Shown: positions 16,380 through 25,600, numbered from the stretch's first letter. The stretch is DNA of 64,000 bases from Rhizobium vallis (GCF_003985155.1 NZ_ML133700.1:62001-126000); one strand, 5' to 3'. Notes: generated by a model from the sequence alone, not told the origin. Translations and numbers: made by a program.

Positions 16380-17216
16380 CTACGGGATCGGGTCGAACTT
16401 CAGCTGCGTGAGCGGCACCACCTTGTCGGTGCGGGTCATCTTGTACTCGGTGTTCGGGCCGAGCCACTTGTCCCAGATCTTGTTGATCTCGCCGGACTCG
16501 TCGAGCTTATGCAGGATCTCGTTGACCTTGGCGGTCAGCGCCGGCTGGTCCTTGGCCATGCCGATGCCGATCGGCTGGAACAGCATCGGCTCCTCGATCA
16601 TCCGCATTTCCTTGCCCTTGCTCTTCGAATCATTGACGAACTTGGTCGTCGTCATGGTGTTGGCCACCATGCCGCGCGCCTTGCCCTGCTGGACGGCGAG
16701 ATAGGCGGAAGCCGTATCCTGGAATGTCAGCGGATCGGATTTGTTGAGCTTGATCGACATTTCGGACGTCGAGCCCTTGGTCGAAGCGAGGCGCTGGCCT
16801 GCGTAATCGGCCTTCGTCTTGCCGGCGTCGTCGGCCGGCACGATCAGCATTTCCTTGGCGAGATAATAGGGATCGCTGAACTGGATCTGTTCGGCGCGGC
16901 TCTGGGTATAGGCAAGATTGGCAACGGTGATATCGACGCGCCCGAGCTTGACTTCAGGGACGCGCGCCTCGACCGAGACCGGCTTGATTTCGGCTTTGAC
17001 GCCCATTTCCTTGGCGATGGCGCCGCAGAGATCGACGTCGAAGCCGGCCATTTCGCGGGTCTTCGGGTCGGGCGAAGCGAAGGGAGGAACATCGGCGAAA
17101 GTCGCGCAGCGCAGGGTCTTTGCTGACATGATATTGTCAAGCTGATCGGCTTTGGCGGGCACGGCGGCGGCCATGCCGGCAAATGCGACGGTGAGGCTTA
17201 GGCATTTCCAGTTCAT
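16380..17216 (-). CDS. Amino-acid ABC transporter substrate-binding protein (SBP_bac_3)
   Basis: 278-residue periplasmic protein of the polar-amino-acid family. The start at 17216 follows AAGGAGA and gives a signal peptide (MNWKCLSLTVAFAGM to AAVPAKADQ); a longer in-frame reading into the ATPase gene is rejected. The mature protein has the family pattern LRCATFADVPPFASPDPKTRE, AGFDVDLCGAIAKEMG and GRVDITVANLAYTQSRAEQIQFSDPYY. This family binds glutamate, glutamine, histidine and similar solutes. The neighbouring oxoprolinase and RraA-like genes fit an amino-acid or cyclic derivative as ligand. Confidence 0.88.
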   Translation of the reverse strand: MNWKCLSLTVAFAGMAAAVPAKADQLDNIMSAKTLRCATFADVPPFASPDPKTREMAGFDVDLCGAIAKEMGVKAEIKPVSVEARVPEVKLGRVDITVANLAYTQSRAEQIQFSDPYYLAKEMLIVPADDAGKTKADYAGQRLASTKGSTSEMSIKLNKSDPLTFQDTASAYLAVQQGKARGMVANTMTTTKFVNDSKSKGKEMRMIEEPMLFQPIGIGMAKDQPALTAKVNEILHKLDESGEINKIWDKWLGPNTEYKMTRTDKVVPLTQLKFDPIP

Positions 17217-17247
17217 TGCTGTTCTCCTTTGTTTTTGGTGATTGGTA

Positions 17248-18012
17248 TCAATGCCTGAGATCAGCGAGAAAGCGCTGAGCCCTGGGATGGCGTGGATTGT
17301 TGAAGAATTCTTCGGGGGTCGCCATTTCGATGATCTGGCCGGCATCGATGAACCAGATCCGATCCGCGACGTCGCGCGCAAAACCCATTTCGTGGGTGAC
17401 GCAGAGCATGGTCATGCCCTCGGCCGCGAGGCTCTTCATGACGGCCAGCACTTCCCCGACCATCTCGGGATCGAGCGCGCTCGTCGGTTCGTCGAACAGC
17501 ATCACCGGCGGTTCCATGGCAAGAGCGCGGGCGATCGCCACACGCTGCTGCTGGCCGCCGGAGAGCTGGCCGGGATAAGCCCGCGCCTTGTCGGCGAGGC
17601 CGACCCGATCGAGAAGCTTGAGCGCCTTGTCATGGGCGACGTCAGGCGCCACGCCCTTCACGCGGATCGGCGACATCGATACGTTTTCGGCGACCGAAAG
17701 ATGCGGAAACAGATTGAAGTTCTGAAAGACGAAGCCGATCCGGCTGCGCAGCGCGTTCAGTTCCCTTGCCCGCATCGAGGCGTGAATATCTTGCCCGTCC
17801 AGCGTGATCGATCCGCTGTTGATCTCCTCGAGGCGGTTGATCGTGCGAATCAGCGTGGATTTTCCCGAACCTGACGGTCCGCAGATGACCACGACCTCTC
17901 CGCGCGCGACTTGCGCATCGATGTCCTTCAGAACCGGATAATCGCCGTAACTCTTGCAGACCTGTGAAAGCCTGATCGTCTGCGATTCCTGCGCGGAAAC
18001 TGACATGCTCAT
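17248..18012 (-). CDS. Polar amino-acid ABC transporter ATP-binding protein (GlnQ/HisP-like)
   Basis: 254-residue single ABC domain. Walker A is at residues 45-52 (GPSGSGKS), the signature LSGGQQQRVAIARAL and Walker B VMLFDEPTSALDPEMV follow, all typical of GlnQ/HisP. The start is the ATG at 18012 whose TGA overlaps the stop of the permease (ATGA). The open frame continues upstream on the minus strand through the permease, but in a different frame from it, and is not coding. Confidence 0.9.
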   Translation of the reverse strand: MSMSVSAQESQTIRLSQVCKSYGDYPVLKDIDAQVARGEVVVICGPSGSGKSTLIRTINRLEEINSGSITLDGQDIHASMRARELNALRSRIGFVFQNFNLFPHLSVAENVSMSPIRVKGVAPDVAHDKALKLLDRVGLADKARAYPGQLSGGQQQRVAIARALAMEPPVMLFDEPTSALDPEMVGEVLAVMKSLAAEGMTMLCVTHEMGFARDVADRIWFIDAGQIIEMATPEEFFNNPRHPRAQRFLADLRH

Positions 18013-18767
18013 AGCTGCTCCGATATGATTTTCGCCGGCGAGACCGGGGAGGCGGCAGGCTGGCTGGAAAGCCCCGCACGCCGCCGCGTGATGCGTCGCT
18101 CGAGGCGATTTGCGAAGTAGGTGAGCGTCCAGCAGATGATGAAGTAGACGATCGCCAGGATGAGGAAGACCTGGAAAGGCTGCGTCAGGAGCTGGTTGTT
18201 GACCTGGCTTGCCGCAAAGGTGAGGTCCGGCACGTTGATCACATAACCGAGCGTCGTGTCCTTGATCGTCGAGACGAACGTGGAAAGGATGCTCGGGATC
18301 ATGTTGTAGAGCGCCTGCGGCAGGATGACGAAGCGCATCGCCCCGAAATAGCCGTGGCCCAGCGCCCGCGCCGCATCCATCTGTCCGGGTCCGAGCGCGA
18401 CAATGCCGGCACGGACGACCTCGCTCAGGAACGCGCTCTGATAGACCACCAGCGTCGTCAGCATCGTGATGAAGCTCGGCACATCGGCGCCGGTCAGCAG
18501 CGGAACGAGGAAATAGCTCCACAGGATGAGCATCAGCAGCGGCACGCCCCTGGTGAAATAGACCAGGGCGGTGACCGGCCAGCGCAGCAGCGGCGACTTG
18601 GAGAGCCGGGCCAATGCGAACAGGATGCTGGCCGGAAAGGCGAGAGCGATGCTGAGCGCCGAAAGGATCAGCGTATTGGCGAGCCCGCCGAGCGGTCCGT
18701 TCGGATATTGGCCGATCAAGAGCAGCAGCCAGTAGTCCTGGATGATGACGATCATGTCGTGGATCAT
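18009..18767 (-). CDS. Polar amino-acid ABC transporter permease (HisM/GlnP family)
   Basis: 252-residue permease of the His/Glu/Gln/Arg/opine three-transmembrane-core family. Visible features are a long N-terminal membrane entry, TRGVPLLMLILWSYF and the EAA loop with ARALGHGYFGAMRFVILPQAL. It overlaps both neighbours by 4 bp and is a paralogue of the next permease, with which it probably forms a heterodimer. Confidence 0.88.
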   Translation of the reverse strand: MIHDMIVIIQDYWLLLLIGQYPNGPLGGLANTLILSALSIALAFPASILFALARLSKSPLLRWPVTALVYFTRGVPLLMLILWSYFLVPLLTGADVPSFITMLTTLVVYQSAFLSEVVRAGIVALGPGQMDAARALGHGYFGAMRFVILPQALYNMIPSILSTFVSTIKDTTLGYVINVPDLTFAASQVNNQLLTQPFQVFLILAIVYFIICWTLTYFANRLERRITRRRAGLSSQPAASPVSPAKIISEQL

Positions 18768-19471
18768 GCGCGCGCACTCCGGGCAGGATCTGCGCGCATC
18801 GACAGATAGGCGCCGATGCTCATGATCACGAGTGAGAAGAAAAGGTAGAGGACCGTACCGATCAGGTAGATCTCGAAGGTCCGGAAGCTGAGGTTTTCGA
18901 TTTCCTTGACCGCATGCGTCAGTTCCGATGCGCCGATGACGACGGCGAGGCTGCTGTTCTTGAACAGGGAAACGCTGTGATTGATGAGCGGTGGCAGCGC
19001 GTTGCGCACGCCTTGCGGCATGATGACGAAACGCATGGCCGAGAGATAACCGTGGCCGAGGGCACGCGCCGCCTGCATCTGGCCGGGGCCGACCGAGCGC
19101 ACGCCCGAACGAAGATCTTCGCTGAAATAGGCGGCCTGACAGAGCCCAAGCCCGATCACCGCGAAGATCGCCTCCGCATTATGGCTTGCGAGCCATGTCG
19201 CAACCCCGCTCGGCATCAGCGTGAAAATCCCGAAGTACCACAGCATTAGCTGCACGAGCGTCGGCACGTTGCGGTGATAGGATACGTAAGCGGCGACGAT
19301 CGGATCGCCGAAGCGAAAGGGCGACAGACGCAAAGCCAGCAGCAGAAGTGCGAGCCCCATCGCCAGCAACCAGGAACCGGCATAGATGATGAAGGTCATC
19401 TCGATGCCCTGCAGCAGCATGGCAACGAAGTCGGGATTGTCCAGGATTGCCGACAGGTCGAAGCCGCTCAC
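18764..19471 (-). CDS. Polar amino-acid ABC transporter permease (HisQ/GlnP family)
   Basis: 235-residue partner permease. RNVPTLVQLMLWYFG and the EAA loop AARALGHGYLSAMRFVIMPQG are the usual landmarks of this family, with about five hydrophobic segments. It overlaps the SDR gene upstream (19468-19471) and the second permease downstream by 4 bp, so the SDR and transporter are expressed as one unit. Confidence 0.88.
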   Translation of the reverse strand: MSGFDLSAILDNPDFVAMLLQGIEMTFIIYAGSWLLAMGLALLLLALRLSPFRFGDPIVAAYVSYHRNVPTLVQLMLWYFGIFTLMPSGVATWLASHNAEAIFAVIGLGLCQAAYFSEDLRSGVRSVGPGQMQAARALGHGYLSAMRFVIMPQGVRNALPPLINHSVSLFKNSSLAVVIGASELTHAVKEIENLSFRTFEIYLIGTVLYLFFSLVIMSIGAYLSMRADPARSARA

Positions 19472-20247
19472 GGGTTTGGCTCCCCGGATCGATCGGTCTT
19501 TACAGGAGCTTGCGGCTTTGCCGTCTGCAAGCCGCCCATGACCTGAAGCGTCGGCGTGATCTCCATGTGTCCGATGTTGACGGCGACGGGGGCTGCTATG
19601 GCGAAGGCGATCGCATCGGCGATATCGGCTGCCTGCGGCAATTCGAAGCCGTCGATGAAGCGTTCGCGGATGCTGGGATCATCGCCGTGGACGTGATTGA
19701 AAATGTCTGTGGCGACCCGGCCCGGGCAGATTTCCGTGACCCGCACGCGCTTGCCGAAAGCGTCGATACGCAGCTGGTTGGACAGCATGCTCACCCCTGC
19801 CTTGGTGGCGTGATAGGATGAGTTGCCGCCGAAATTATAGGCGCCGGCGATCGACGAGATGTTGATGACGTGGCCGCGGTCCCGCGCCACCATGCCAGGC
19901 ACGACAAGGCGGCAGATATGCAGGACCGCCCGGAGATTGACGTCGACGAGGAGATCGATGTCGCCCTCGTCGGCTTCCAGGAACTTCTTCGGCCGGTCGA
20001 CGCCGGCATTGTTGACCAGAATATCGAAGTCCACGCGACCCGTGAGCTCGACCAATGCCTTGCGGTCGGTGACATCGATGACGTGGGCGATACAGCCGGT
20101 CCGCTCGGCCAGCTGCTGCAGCGCTTCGGCGCTGCGTGCAATCGCGTGGACTTCGATGTTCTCCCGGCGGAGCCGTTCAACCACGGCTGCGCCGATACCG
20201 GAGGATGCGCCGGTGACCAGTGCGGTCTTGTAGTCGGAGAATGGCAT
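19468..20247 (-). CDS. Short-chain dehydrogenase/reductase
   Basis: 259-residue classical SDR. TGASSGIGAAVV near residue 14 binds NAD(P); NNAGVD, the catalytic serine in ISSIAGAYN, and Tyr-Lys in SYHATKAG are all present, followed by ICPGRVATDIFNH. It is first gene of the amino-acid-transporter operon and is divergent from a LysR gene, which is the probable regulator. The group looks like general 3-hydroxy-acid/serine-type dehydrogenases, but the substrate cannot be named. Confidence 0.85.
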   Translation of the reverse strand: MPFSDYKTALVTGASSGIGAAVVERLRRENIEVHAIARSAEALQQLAERTGCIAHVIDVTDRKALVELTGRVDFDILVNNAGVDRPKKFLEADEGDIDLLVDVNLRAVLHICRLVVPGMVARDRGHVINISSIAGAYNFGGNSSYHATKAGVSMLSNQLRIDAFGKRVRVTEICPGRVATDIFNHVHGDDPSIRERFIDGFELPQAADIADAIAFAIAAPVAVNIGHMEITPTLQVMGGLQTAKPQAPVKTDRSGEPNP

Positions 20248-20322
20248 GGTCGTTCCCTTGTTGTTGATCGAGACAGTAGCGAAGCTTTAAACCCTTGCCT
20301 AAGACCGATTATCTCTGGAGCA

Positions 20323-20337
20323 ATAAGCAACGGTTAT
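20323..20337. promoter_or_regulatory. ATA-N9-TAT element, candidate LysR-type binding site
   Basis: ATAAGCAACGGTTAT lies in the 255-bp gap between the divergent SDR and LysR genes. ATA-N9-TAT is the recognition pattern described for the LysR-type regulator Nac, and the adjacent regulator has a Nac-like N-terminus. The match is short and could be chance. Confidence 0.3.
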
Positions 20338-20502
20338 GGAGCCGGGACCGGGCTGGCGAAGAAGAGAAAGAGGTAGCGCCGGCGTCACTTCATAGTGTCC
20401 TTGCCTCGCTCAAGCTGCGAACGAGCAACGGCGTCGCGTTGCAAAAGCAATGCGCGTCTGCAAACATGTTATGACGCAGACCAGAACGGTACCCCGATCC
20501 TC

Positions 20503-21408
20503 ATGGACATCAGACGCCTCAAATCCTTCATCGTGATCGTCGACAGCGGCAGCATCACGCGAGCGGCGGACCTATTGCATATCGCCCAGCCGGCCCTCAG
20601 CCAGCAGCTTGCCGCACTCGAGGAGCATTTCGGCCACAAGCTTTTGATCCGAAGCCAGCAGGGCGTCAGCATGACCGATGCCGGCCATGCGGTGTATCGC
20701 CATGCCCAGATTATCCTCCGGCAGATGGAGCAGGCGCAAGCGGATGCTTCCGCCGCAGGCAATTCGCTGGCCGGGCGCGTTTCCGTCGGCCTCGTGCCCT
20801 TCAGCAGTGCCGCCACGCTCTCGGTCGACCTCCTGGCGGAGACCAGGAAACGGCATCCCGGCATCCTTCTGCATCTGACCGAAAGCGTCGGACAGACCTA
20901 TAGCCAGATGATCATGAACGGCCGGCTGGAGATGGCGCTTCTGCATGGAACCGGGCCGATCAAAGGTGTGCGGTTCGAGCCGATCCTGAGCGAAGAGTTT
21001 TTCCTGGTCGCCCATCGGGACTTTGCCATCGAAGCGGATGCGAAGCCAGTTGCGGTTAGCGGTCTCGACGGGATCCCGATGCTGTTGCCGCCGGCTTATA
21101 ATTTCGTACGCCGAGCGGTCGATACAGCCTTCACGCGCACCCGCAGCAATCTGAAGGTCGTTGCGGAAGTCGAAATCGTGCGCACGCTTGCCCGCGCCGT
21201 GGGCAGCGGCCTCGGCGCGACGATCATGCCGAAGGCCATCGCCGATCGCATCGTATCGGAATCGAGCGAGCCGCTGATCTGCCGGCTCGTCTCGCCGCGG
21301 ATAGAGGAAACGCTGTCGCTTTGCGTTTCCGACCAGAATCCCCTGTCGGAACCGGCTCTTGCCGTCCGAGACATCCTTCTTGAGCTGACGGCCCGGCTGA
21401 AAACGTAA
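20503..21408 (+). CDS. LysR-family transcriptional regulator (Nac-like)
   Basis: 301 residues from the ATG at 20503 (MDIRRLKSF); an in-frame upstream extension to 20395 has no LysR homology and is left out. The winged helix contains AADLLHIAQPALSQQLAALEEHFG, and the effector domain follows from residue 90. The start MDIRRLKSFIVIVDSGSITR resembles the nitrogen-assimilation regulator Nac and its relatives. It is divergent from the SDR/amino-acid transporter operon and convergent (13 bp) with the oxoprolinase operon, so it probably controls the former and perhaps both. Confidence 0.85.
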   Translation: MDIRRLKSFIVIVDSGSITRAADLLHIAQPALSQQLAALEEHFGHKLLIRSQQGVSMTDAGHAVYRHAQIILRQMEQAQADASAAGNSLAGRVSVGLVPFSSAATLSVDLLAETRKRHPGILLHLTESVGQTYSQMIMNGRLEMALLHGTGPIKGVRFEPILSEEFFLVAHRDFAIEADAKPVAVSGLDGIPMLLPPAYNFVRRAVDTAFTRTRSNLKVVAEVEIVRTLARAVGSGLGATIMPKAIADRIVSESSEPLICRLVSPRIEETLSLCVSDQNPLSEPALAVRDILLELTARLKT

Positions 21409-21421
21409 GGCGCGTCGCTCG

Positions 21422-22630
21422 TCAGCGCATGTCCCGGCAGAACTGCGCTATGCGCGCGCAGCCCTCATCGAGTTTCTCCATGCTGGTAGCGTAGGAAATG
21501 CGGAAGAACGGGCTCATTCCGTAAGCCGCTCCTTGCACTGTCGCGACATGATGCTCCTCCACGAGACCCATGACGAAATCGACATCGGTCTCGATCTTTC
21601 GCCCTCCCTTGCTGGTCTTGCCGATCAGCTCCGATATGTTGGGATAGATGTAGAAGGCGCCTTCCGGCTTGTGGCAGCGCAGCCCTTCGATCTCAGACAA
21701 TTTTTCGAGCACGAAGTCGCGTCTCTGCTTGTAGATCGCGGCACGCTCCTTCAGCAGATCCTGAGGCCCGTCGAGAGCCGTAGTGGCGGCAGCCTGGGTG
21801 AGCGTCGCGATGCCGCCGCCATTCTGGCCGTTGACGTTGCTGACGGCAGAGATCAGGTCTTTCGGCCCGGCGCAGAAGCCGAGCCGCCAGCCGGTCATGG
21901 CGTAAGCCTTGGAGACGCCATTCATCGTCAGCACGCGGTCATAGAGCCTCGGCTCGACCTCGGCGATCGTGCAGAACTGGAAGTCGTCATAGACCAGGTG
22001 TTCGTAGATATCGTCGGTCATGATCCAGACATTGGGATGGCGCAGCATGACCTCGGCGATGGCGGCCATCTCCGCCCGGGAGCAGGCGGCACCGGTTGGG
22101 TTGTTCGGGAAATTCAGGAAGAGCCATTTGGTGCGCGGCGTGATCGCCGCCTCCAGATCCTCCGCGCGCAGTTTGAAGCCGGTCTGCTCGTGGCAGGGGA
22201 CCGCCACCGGAATGCCGCCCGCGAATTTGACGATGTCGGCATAACTGACCCAGGACGGTGTCGGAATGACGACCTCGTCGCCCGGATTGCAGGTTGCCAG
22301 CATGGCATTGAAGATCACCTGCTTGCCGCCGCCCGAGACGACGATCTGGCTGGCATCGTAGTCGAGATTATTGTCGCGCTTGAACTTCCGGATGATGGCG
22401 GCCTTCAGCGCCGGCGTGCCGTCCATCGGCGGGTATTTCGTATCGCCGGCAAGCGCTGCCGCATGGGCCGCTTCGATCGCATGCGCCGGGGTGGGGAAAT
22501 CCGGTTCGCCTGAGGAAAGACTGACGACCTTGATGCCCTTGGCGGCCAGTTCCCGGGCGCGCTGGGTCATGGCGGCGGATGCGGATATGGAGACGTTTTT
22601 CAAGCGGTCTGCGATGACGGCCATCGACAT
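21422..22630 (-). CDS. PLP-dependent aminotransferase, class I (aspartate aminotransferase-like)
   Basis: 402 residues from ATG 22630 (a second ATG at 22624 is equally possible). The fold-type I signature is complete: SLSSGEPDFPTP near the N-terminus, NFPNNPTGAACS, the aspartate in MTDDIYEHL, the PLP lysine in NGVSKAYAMTGWRLG and the C-terminal FRISYATS arginine. It belongs to the I-gamma aspartate aminotransferase group common in alphaproteobacteria. As the last gene of the acc/pxp operon it may transaminate the amino acid released by the ring-opening enzymes (glutamate if the substrate is 5-oxoproline). Confidence 0.87.
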   Translation of the reverse strand: MSMAVIADRLKNVSISASAAMTQRARELAAKGIKVVSLSSGEPDFPTPAHAIEAAHAAALAGDTKYPPMDGTPALKAAIIRKFKRDNNLDYDASQIVVSGGGKQVIFNAMLATCNPGDEVVIPTPSWVSYADIVKFAGGIPVAVPCHEQTGFKLRAEDLEAAITPRTKWLFLNFPNNPTGAACSRAEMAAIAEVMLRHPNVWIMTDDIYEHLVYDDFQFCTIAEVEPRLYDRVLTMNGVSKAYAMTGWRLGFCAGPKDLISAVSNVNGQNGGGIATLTQAAATTALDGPQDLLKERAAIYKQRRDFVLEKLSEIEGLRCHKPEGAFYIYPNISELIGKTSKGGRKIETDVDFVMGLVEEHHVATVQGAAYGMSPFFRISYATSMEKLDEGCARIAQFCRDMR

Positions 22631-22685
22631 GGTCCTTCGATGAGAGATTGAAATGGGAAGACCGCCGCAGGCGATCAGGATTGCG

Positions 22686-23453
22686 TCAGTCGGCGAGTTC
22701 GGCGGCGGGAGCGAGCGTCGCACCCGTGGCTTCGATCTCGCCGCGCACGATGCCGGCAAGCGCCAAAGCACCGGGCGTATCGCTATGGACCAGAATCGAG
22801 CGTGCCGGCATCTCGATCACGGCGCCATCGATCGTCTCGACCGTGCCTTCGAGAAGGAATTTTCGAACGCGTGCACGCACCGCGGCTTCGTCCTTGACGA
22901 GGGCTCCTGCAAGCCCGCGAGCGACAAGTCTGCCCTCGGCGTCATAGGCCCGGTCCGCAAGGAAAAGCGCCAGCGTCTTCAAGCGCGCGCGTTTGGCCGC
23001 CTGCTGGATCTCGCTGCCTGACGTGACGAAGACGACGAGACTGGCATCCACGGTGGCGATCGCATCCATCATCAAGTCGGCGATAACAGGATCGCGATTG
23101 ACCATATTGCCCATGGCCCCGTGGAAGCTGATATGGGAGACGGTGACGCGCTCGGCTTTGGCGATCGCCATCAGCGCGCCGAGCTGGTAGAGCATCTGCT
23201 GGCGAAGCTCGTCTGCCGGAAACGGTATTTCGCGCCGGCCGAATCCCAGCCGGTCGGGCAGGCCGGGATGCGCGCCGATACCGACGCCGTTCAGCTTTGC
23301 CAGCCGGACCATGCGGCCCATCGTATCCGGGTCGCCGCCGTGGAAACCGCAGGCGATATTGGCCGACGAGACCAGTTTCATCATCGCTTCGTCGTCGCAG
23401 AGCCGGTAGGGACCAAATCCTTCGCCCATGTCGGAATTCAGATCGATCTTCAT
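22686..23453 (-). CDS. pxpA: 5-oxoprolinase subunit PxpA (LamB/YcsF family)
   Basis: 255-residue LamB/YcsF protein. It begins with the hallmark MKIDLNSDMGEGFGPY and has SSANIACGFHGGDP and IGAHPGLPDRLGFGRR, the metal/active-site segments of the family. PxpA works with PxpB and PxpC as the ATP-dependent 5-oxoprolinase opening pyroglutamate to glutamate. A GGAGGAA Shine-Dalgarno precedes the ATG and pxpC ends 25 bp upstream. Here the operon also encodes biotin carboxylase parts, so the lactam substrate may differ from 5-oxoproline. Confidence 0.9.
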   Translation of the reverse strand: MKIDLNSDMGEGFGPYRLCDDEAMMKLVSSANIACGFHGGDPDTMGRMVRLAKLNGVGIGAHPGLPDRLGFGRREIPFPADELRQQMLYQLGALMAIAKAERVTVSHISFHGAMGNMVNRDPVIADLMMDAIATVDASLVVFVTSGSEIQQAAKRARLKTLALFLADRAYDAEGRLVARGLAGALVKDEAAVRARVRKFLLEGTVETIDGAVIEMPARSILVHSDTPGALALAGIVRGEIEATGATLAPAAELAD

Positions 23454-23478
23454 CAGTTCCTCCTTTTGAGGGGTGCGA

Positions 23479-24474
23479 CTAGGCCATCGCCTTCAGGGCA
23501 CGCTTGACCATCCGGGATGTCTGCCTGACGTCCTCGACATAGCGGGCGACAGCCTGTTCCACCCTGCGCGCCTCCGCATGCGTCGAGCGAACGAACTGAA
23601 GGCGAGTGCCGATGCGGGCTTGGCCGAGTCTCCAGAGATCGCATTCGATCACGCCGGCGATCTTCGGATATCCGCCCGCCGTGTTCGCATCACTCATCTG
23701 CACGATCGGTTCGCCGCCGGGCGGCACCTGGATCACCCCGGGCACGACGCCGTGGGAGCGCATCTCGATGGACGTCGTCGGCGTGATGGGTTCGCCGGAG
23801 AGGCGATAGCCCGTCCGGTCGCTGCGGGAGGAGATCCTCCAGGTCTGGTTCCAGAAGGCCTCGCCGTCCCCTGCGAAAAGGTCATGCTCGCCGGCCGGAA
23901 GCGCGCGGATAGACAGTGTGCCGTCAACGGGAGCCGGGAAGATATCGCGCAACGCTGCCGCCGGCTCGACGACAGCCAGGCCGGCTGCGGGCATCAGAGC
24001 GATATCCGCGTCCTCGCCGAGCGCGATCCTGTCGCACTTTGCCAACGGCCGTCCGTCATTGCCGCCGAAGTTGCCGCGCAGCGACGTGCTTCGCGATCCC
24101 ATGACGACAGGGATATCGAGCCCTCCGCCGAACGAAATATAGGATCGCGCAAGCCGCGGCGGCTGTAACAGATCGAGAACCTGTCCGGGCTCCGCGACAT
24201 AGGCGCACCAGGCAGGCAGTTCCGATCCGTCCAGATGAGGATTGCCGTCGGCGCCGGTCACGGCAAAGGCCGTGCGCCGCTCGAACCGTAGGCGGAACGG
24301 GAAAGTCTGCACCTCGATCACGGCCGCATTTTCGTCATTACCGACGAGAATGTTCCCGATCCGCACTGCAAGCGGATCCATCGCGCCGCTCGCCGACACG
24401 CCGATGTCGCGATAGCCGGGGCGTCCCAGATCCTGCACCGTGTTGAACGACCCGCTTTCCAGGATCTCGATCAT
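23479..24474 (-). CDS. pxpC: 5-oxoprolinase subunit PxpC (KipA / biotin-dependent carboxyltransferase family)
   Basis: 331-residue KipA/AHS2 protein, start at the ATGA overlap with pxpB. Landmarks are ESGSFNTVQDLGRPGYRDIGV, SGAMDPLAVRIGN and RTGYRLSGEPI. The AHS2 domain is homologous to part of the carboxyltransferase of urea carboxylase and to the C-terminus of allophanate-hydrolase operon proteins, which is notable because the same operon carries accB and accC. With PxpB it forms the catalytic layer of the oxoprolinase. Confidence 0.88.
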   Translation of the reverse strand: MIEILESGSFNTVQDLGRPGYRDIGVSASGAMDPLAVRIGNILVGNDENAAVIEVQTFPFRLRFERRTAFAVTGADGNPHLDGSELPAWCAYVAEPGQVLDLLQPPRLARSYISFGGGLDIPVVMGSRSTSLRGNFGGNDGRPLAKCDRIALGEDADIALMPAAGLAVVEPAAALRDIFPAPVDGTLSIRALPAGEHDLFAGDGEAFWNQTWRISSRSDRTGYRLSGEPITPTTSIEMRSHGVVPGVIQVPPGGEPIVQMSDANTAGGYPKIAGVIECDLWRLGQARIGTRLQFVRSTHAEARRVEQAVARYVEDVRQTSRMVKRALKAMA

Positions 24475-25178
24475 AGCTCGACCCTCGCCGGCAGGAACCG
24501 CACCGTATCTCCGGGCGCCATCATCGCCGGGTTCGGCGATGCAGGGTCGAACATTTCGAGCGTCGCGAAGCCGATGGAATTCCAGCCGTTCGGGCCTGTG
24601 AGCATGGCGACGCCGGTCTGCATGCCGCCGATGGTCACGCAACCCTTCGGCATATTCAGCGATGGCACGGTCTTTCGCGGCATGTAGATGCGTGGGTCGA
24701 GGCCATGCAGATAGCCGAAGCCGGGCGCGCTGCCGACGGCAAAGACACGGTAAGTCGCTTCATGATGGATGCGGACGACCTCGTGGTCGCTGAGACCCGA
24801 GAGATCGCAAAGAGCGGGAAGATCTGTCGCATATTCGCCGCCATAGGAGACCGGAATCTGGATGGTCTTGCCTGCGAGATCGATGCTGCGCGCATTCTCC
24901 CACGCCTCCAGCAGTCGGGCGGTTACGGCGTCGGGGTCCTCAGGCGTTTCCTTGAAGATCACCAGCAGGTTGGTCATCCCGGGAATGTTTTCGGCGAGGT
25001 CGGCCCACCCTTTCACGGCCTGGGAGAGAGCCCAGATCCGCCGCTGCGCGGCGAGATCGAAATCCCCCGGCGCCTCGAGCAGGAAAGATCTGGCGCCGAT
25101 CGAGGAAACCCGCGCCCGGCCTTTGGTGGCCGGAAGGATCTCGCGTTGTGATGCATGTCTGTTCGTCGTGACGGTCAT
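24471..25178 (-). CDS. pxpB: 5-oxoprolinase subunit PxpB (KipI / AHS1 family)
   Basis: 235-residue AHS1/KipI-type protein with a cyclophilin-like barrel. Diagnostic stretches are EVVRIHHEATYRVFAVGSAPGFGYLHGL and LNMPKGCVTIGGMQTGVAM, which surround the proposed active site. It overlaps the BCCP-like gene before it and pxpC after it by 4 bp each. The start could also be a few codons later; the ATG at 25178 is chosen for the ATGA overlap. Confidence 0.88.
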   Translation of the reverse strand: MTVTTNRHASQREILPATKGRARVSSIGARSFLLEAPGDFDLAAQRRIWALSQAVKGWADLAENIPGMTNLLVIFKETPEDPDAVTARLLEAWENARSIDLAGKTIQIPVSYGGEYATDLPALCDLSGLSDHEVVRIHHEATYRVFAVGSAPGFGYLHGLDPRIYMPRKTVPSLNMPKGCVTIGGMQTGVAMLTGPNGWNSIGFATLEMFDPASPNPAMMAPGDTVRFLPARVEL

Positions 25179-25600
25179 GATGGAAGCTCGATTTCGAACA
25201 GGGGATCACCGAAGCCGACCAGTGTGCCGGGTTCGACGAGCAGCCTGGTCAGGAGACCGGAACCGCTGGCGCGAAGAGGAAGCAGCACCTGCCCTACCCT
25301 GATGAAGCCGACGATATCCGCGTCGGATACGGACCGCGGCACGGTTTTGGCTGAGTCAGAGCCGGCCGGATGCTCAATACAGAAATGGCCTGCCATCGGC
25401 GCCTTCACGACTGACGATGCGGTGCCCGCAGTGCGCAGCAGCGTTTCGGCCGAATTGATCCGGGCATGGCCTTGTCCGGCGACGACGATGCGGAGTTGTC
25501 CGCCCGGGCGGGAGATTTCGAGGCCATCCACGCCGGCGGCGGTCAGCGCGTCGGTGAGAAATGCGATGGTCGCCGGATCGCTGAAATCGATCGCGCTCAT
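25175..25600 (-). CDS. BCCP-like protein lacking the biotinyl lysine
   Basis: 141 residues from the ATG at 25600 that overlaps the accC stop (ATGA). The layout copies AccB: an N-terminal helix (ATIAFLTDALTAAGVDGLEI), a variable linker, then a biotinyl/lipoyl-like domain from VKAPMAGHF (66-73) to GDPLFEIEL. Aligned with the true AccB of the same operon, the EAMK tetrapeptide becomes RVGQ, with Gln104 at the biotin-lysine position; the rest of the domain keeps its length. It therefore cannot be biotinylated in the usual way and may be structural or regulatory, or bind AccC/PxpBC as a decoy. The alignment is by eye. Confidence 0.75.
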   Translation of the reverse strand: MSAIDFSDPATIAFLTDALTAAGVDGLEISRPGGQLRIVVAGQGHARINSAETLLRTAGTASSVVKAPMAGHFCIEHPAGSDSAKTVPRSVSDADIVGFIRVGQVLLPLRASGSGLLTRLLVEPGTLVGFGDPLFEIELPS

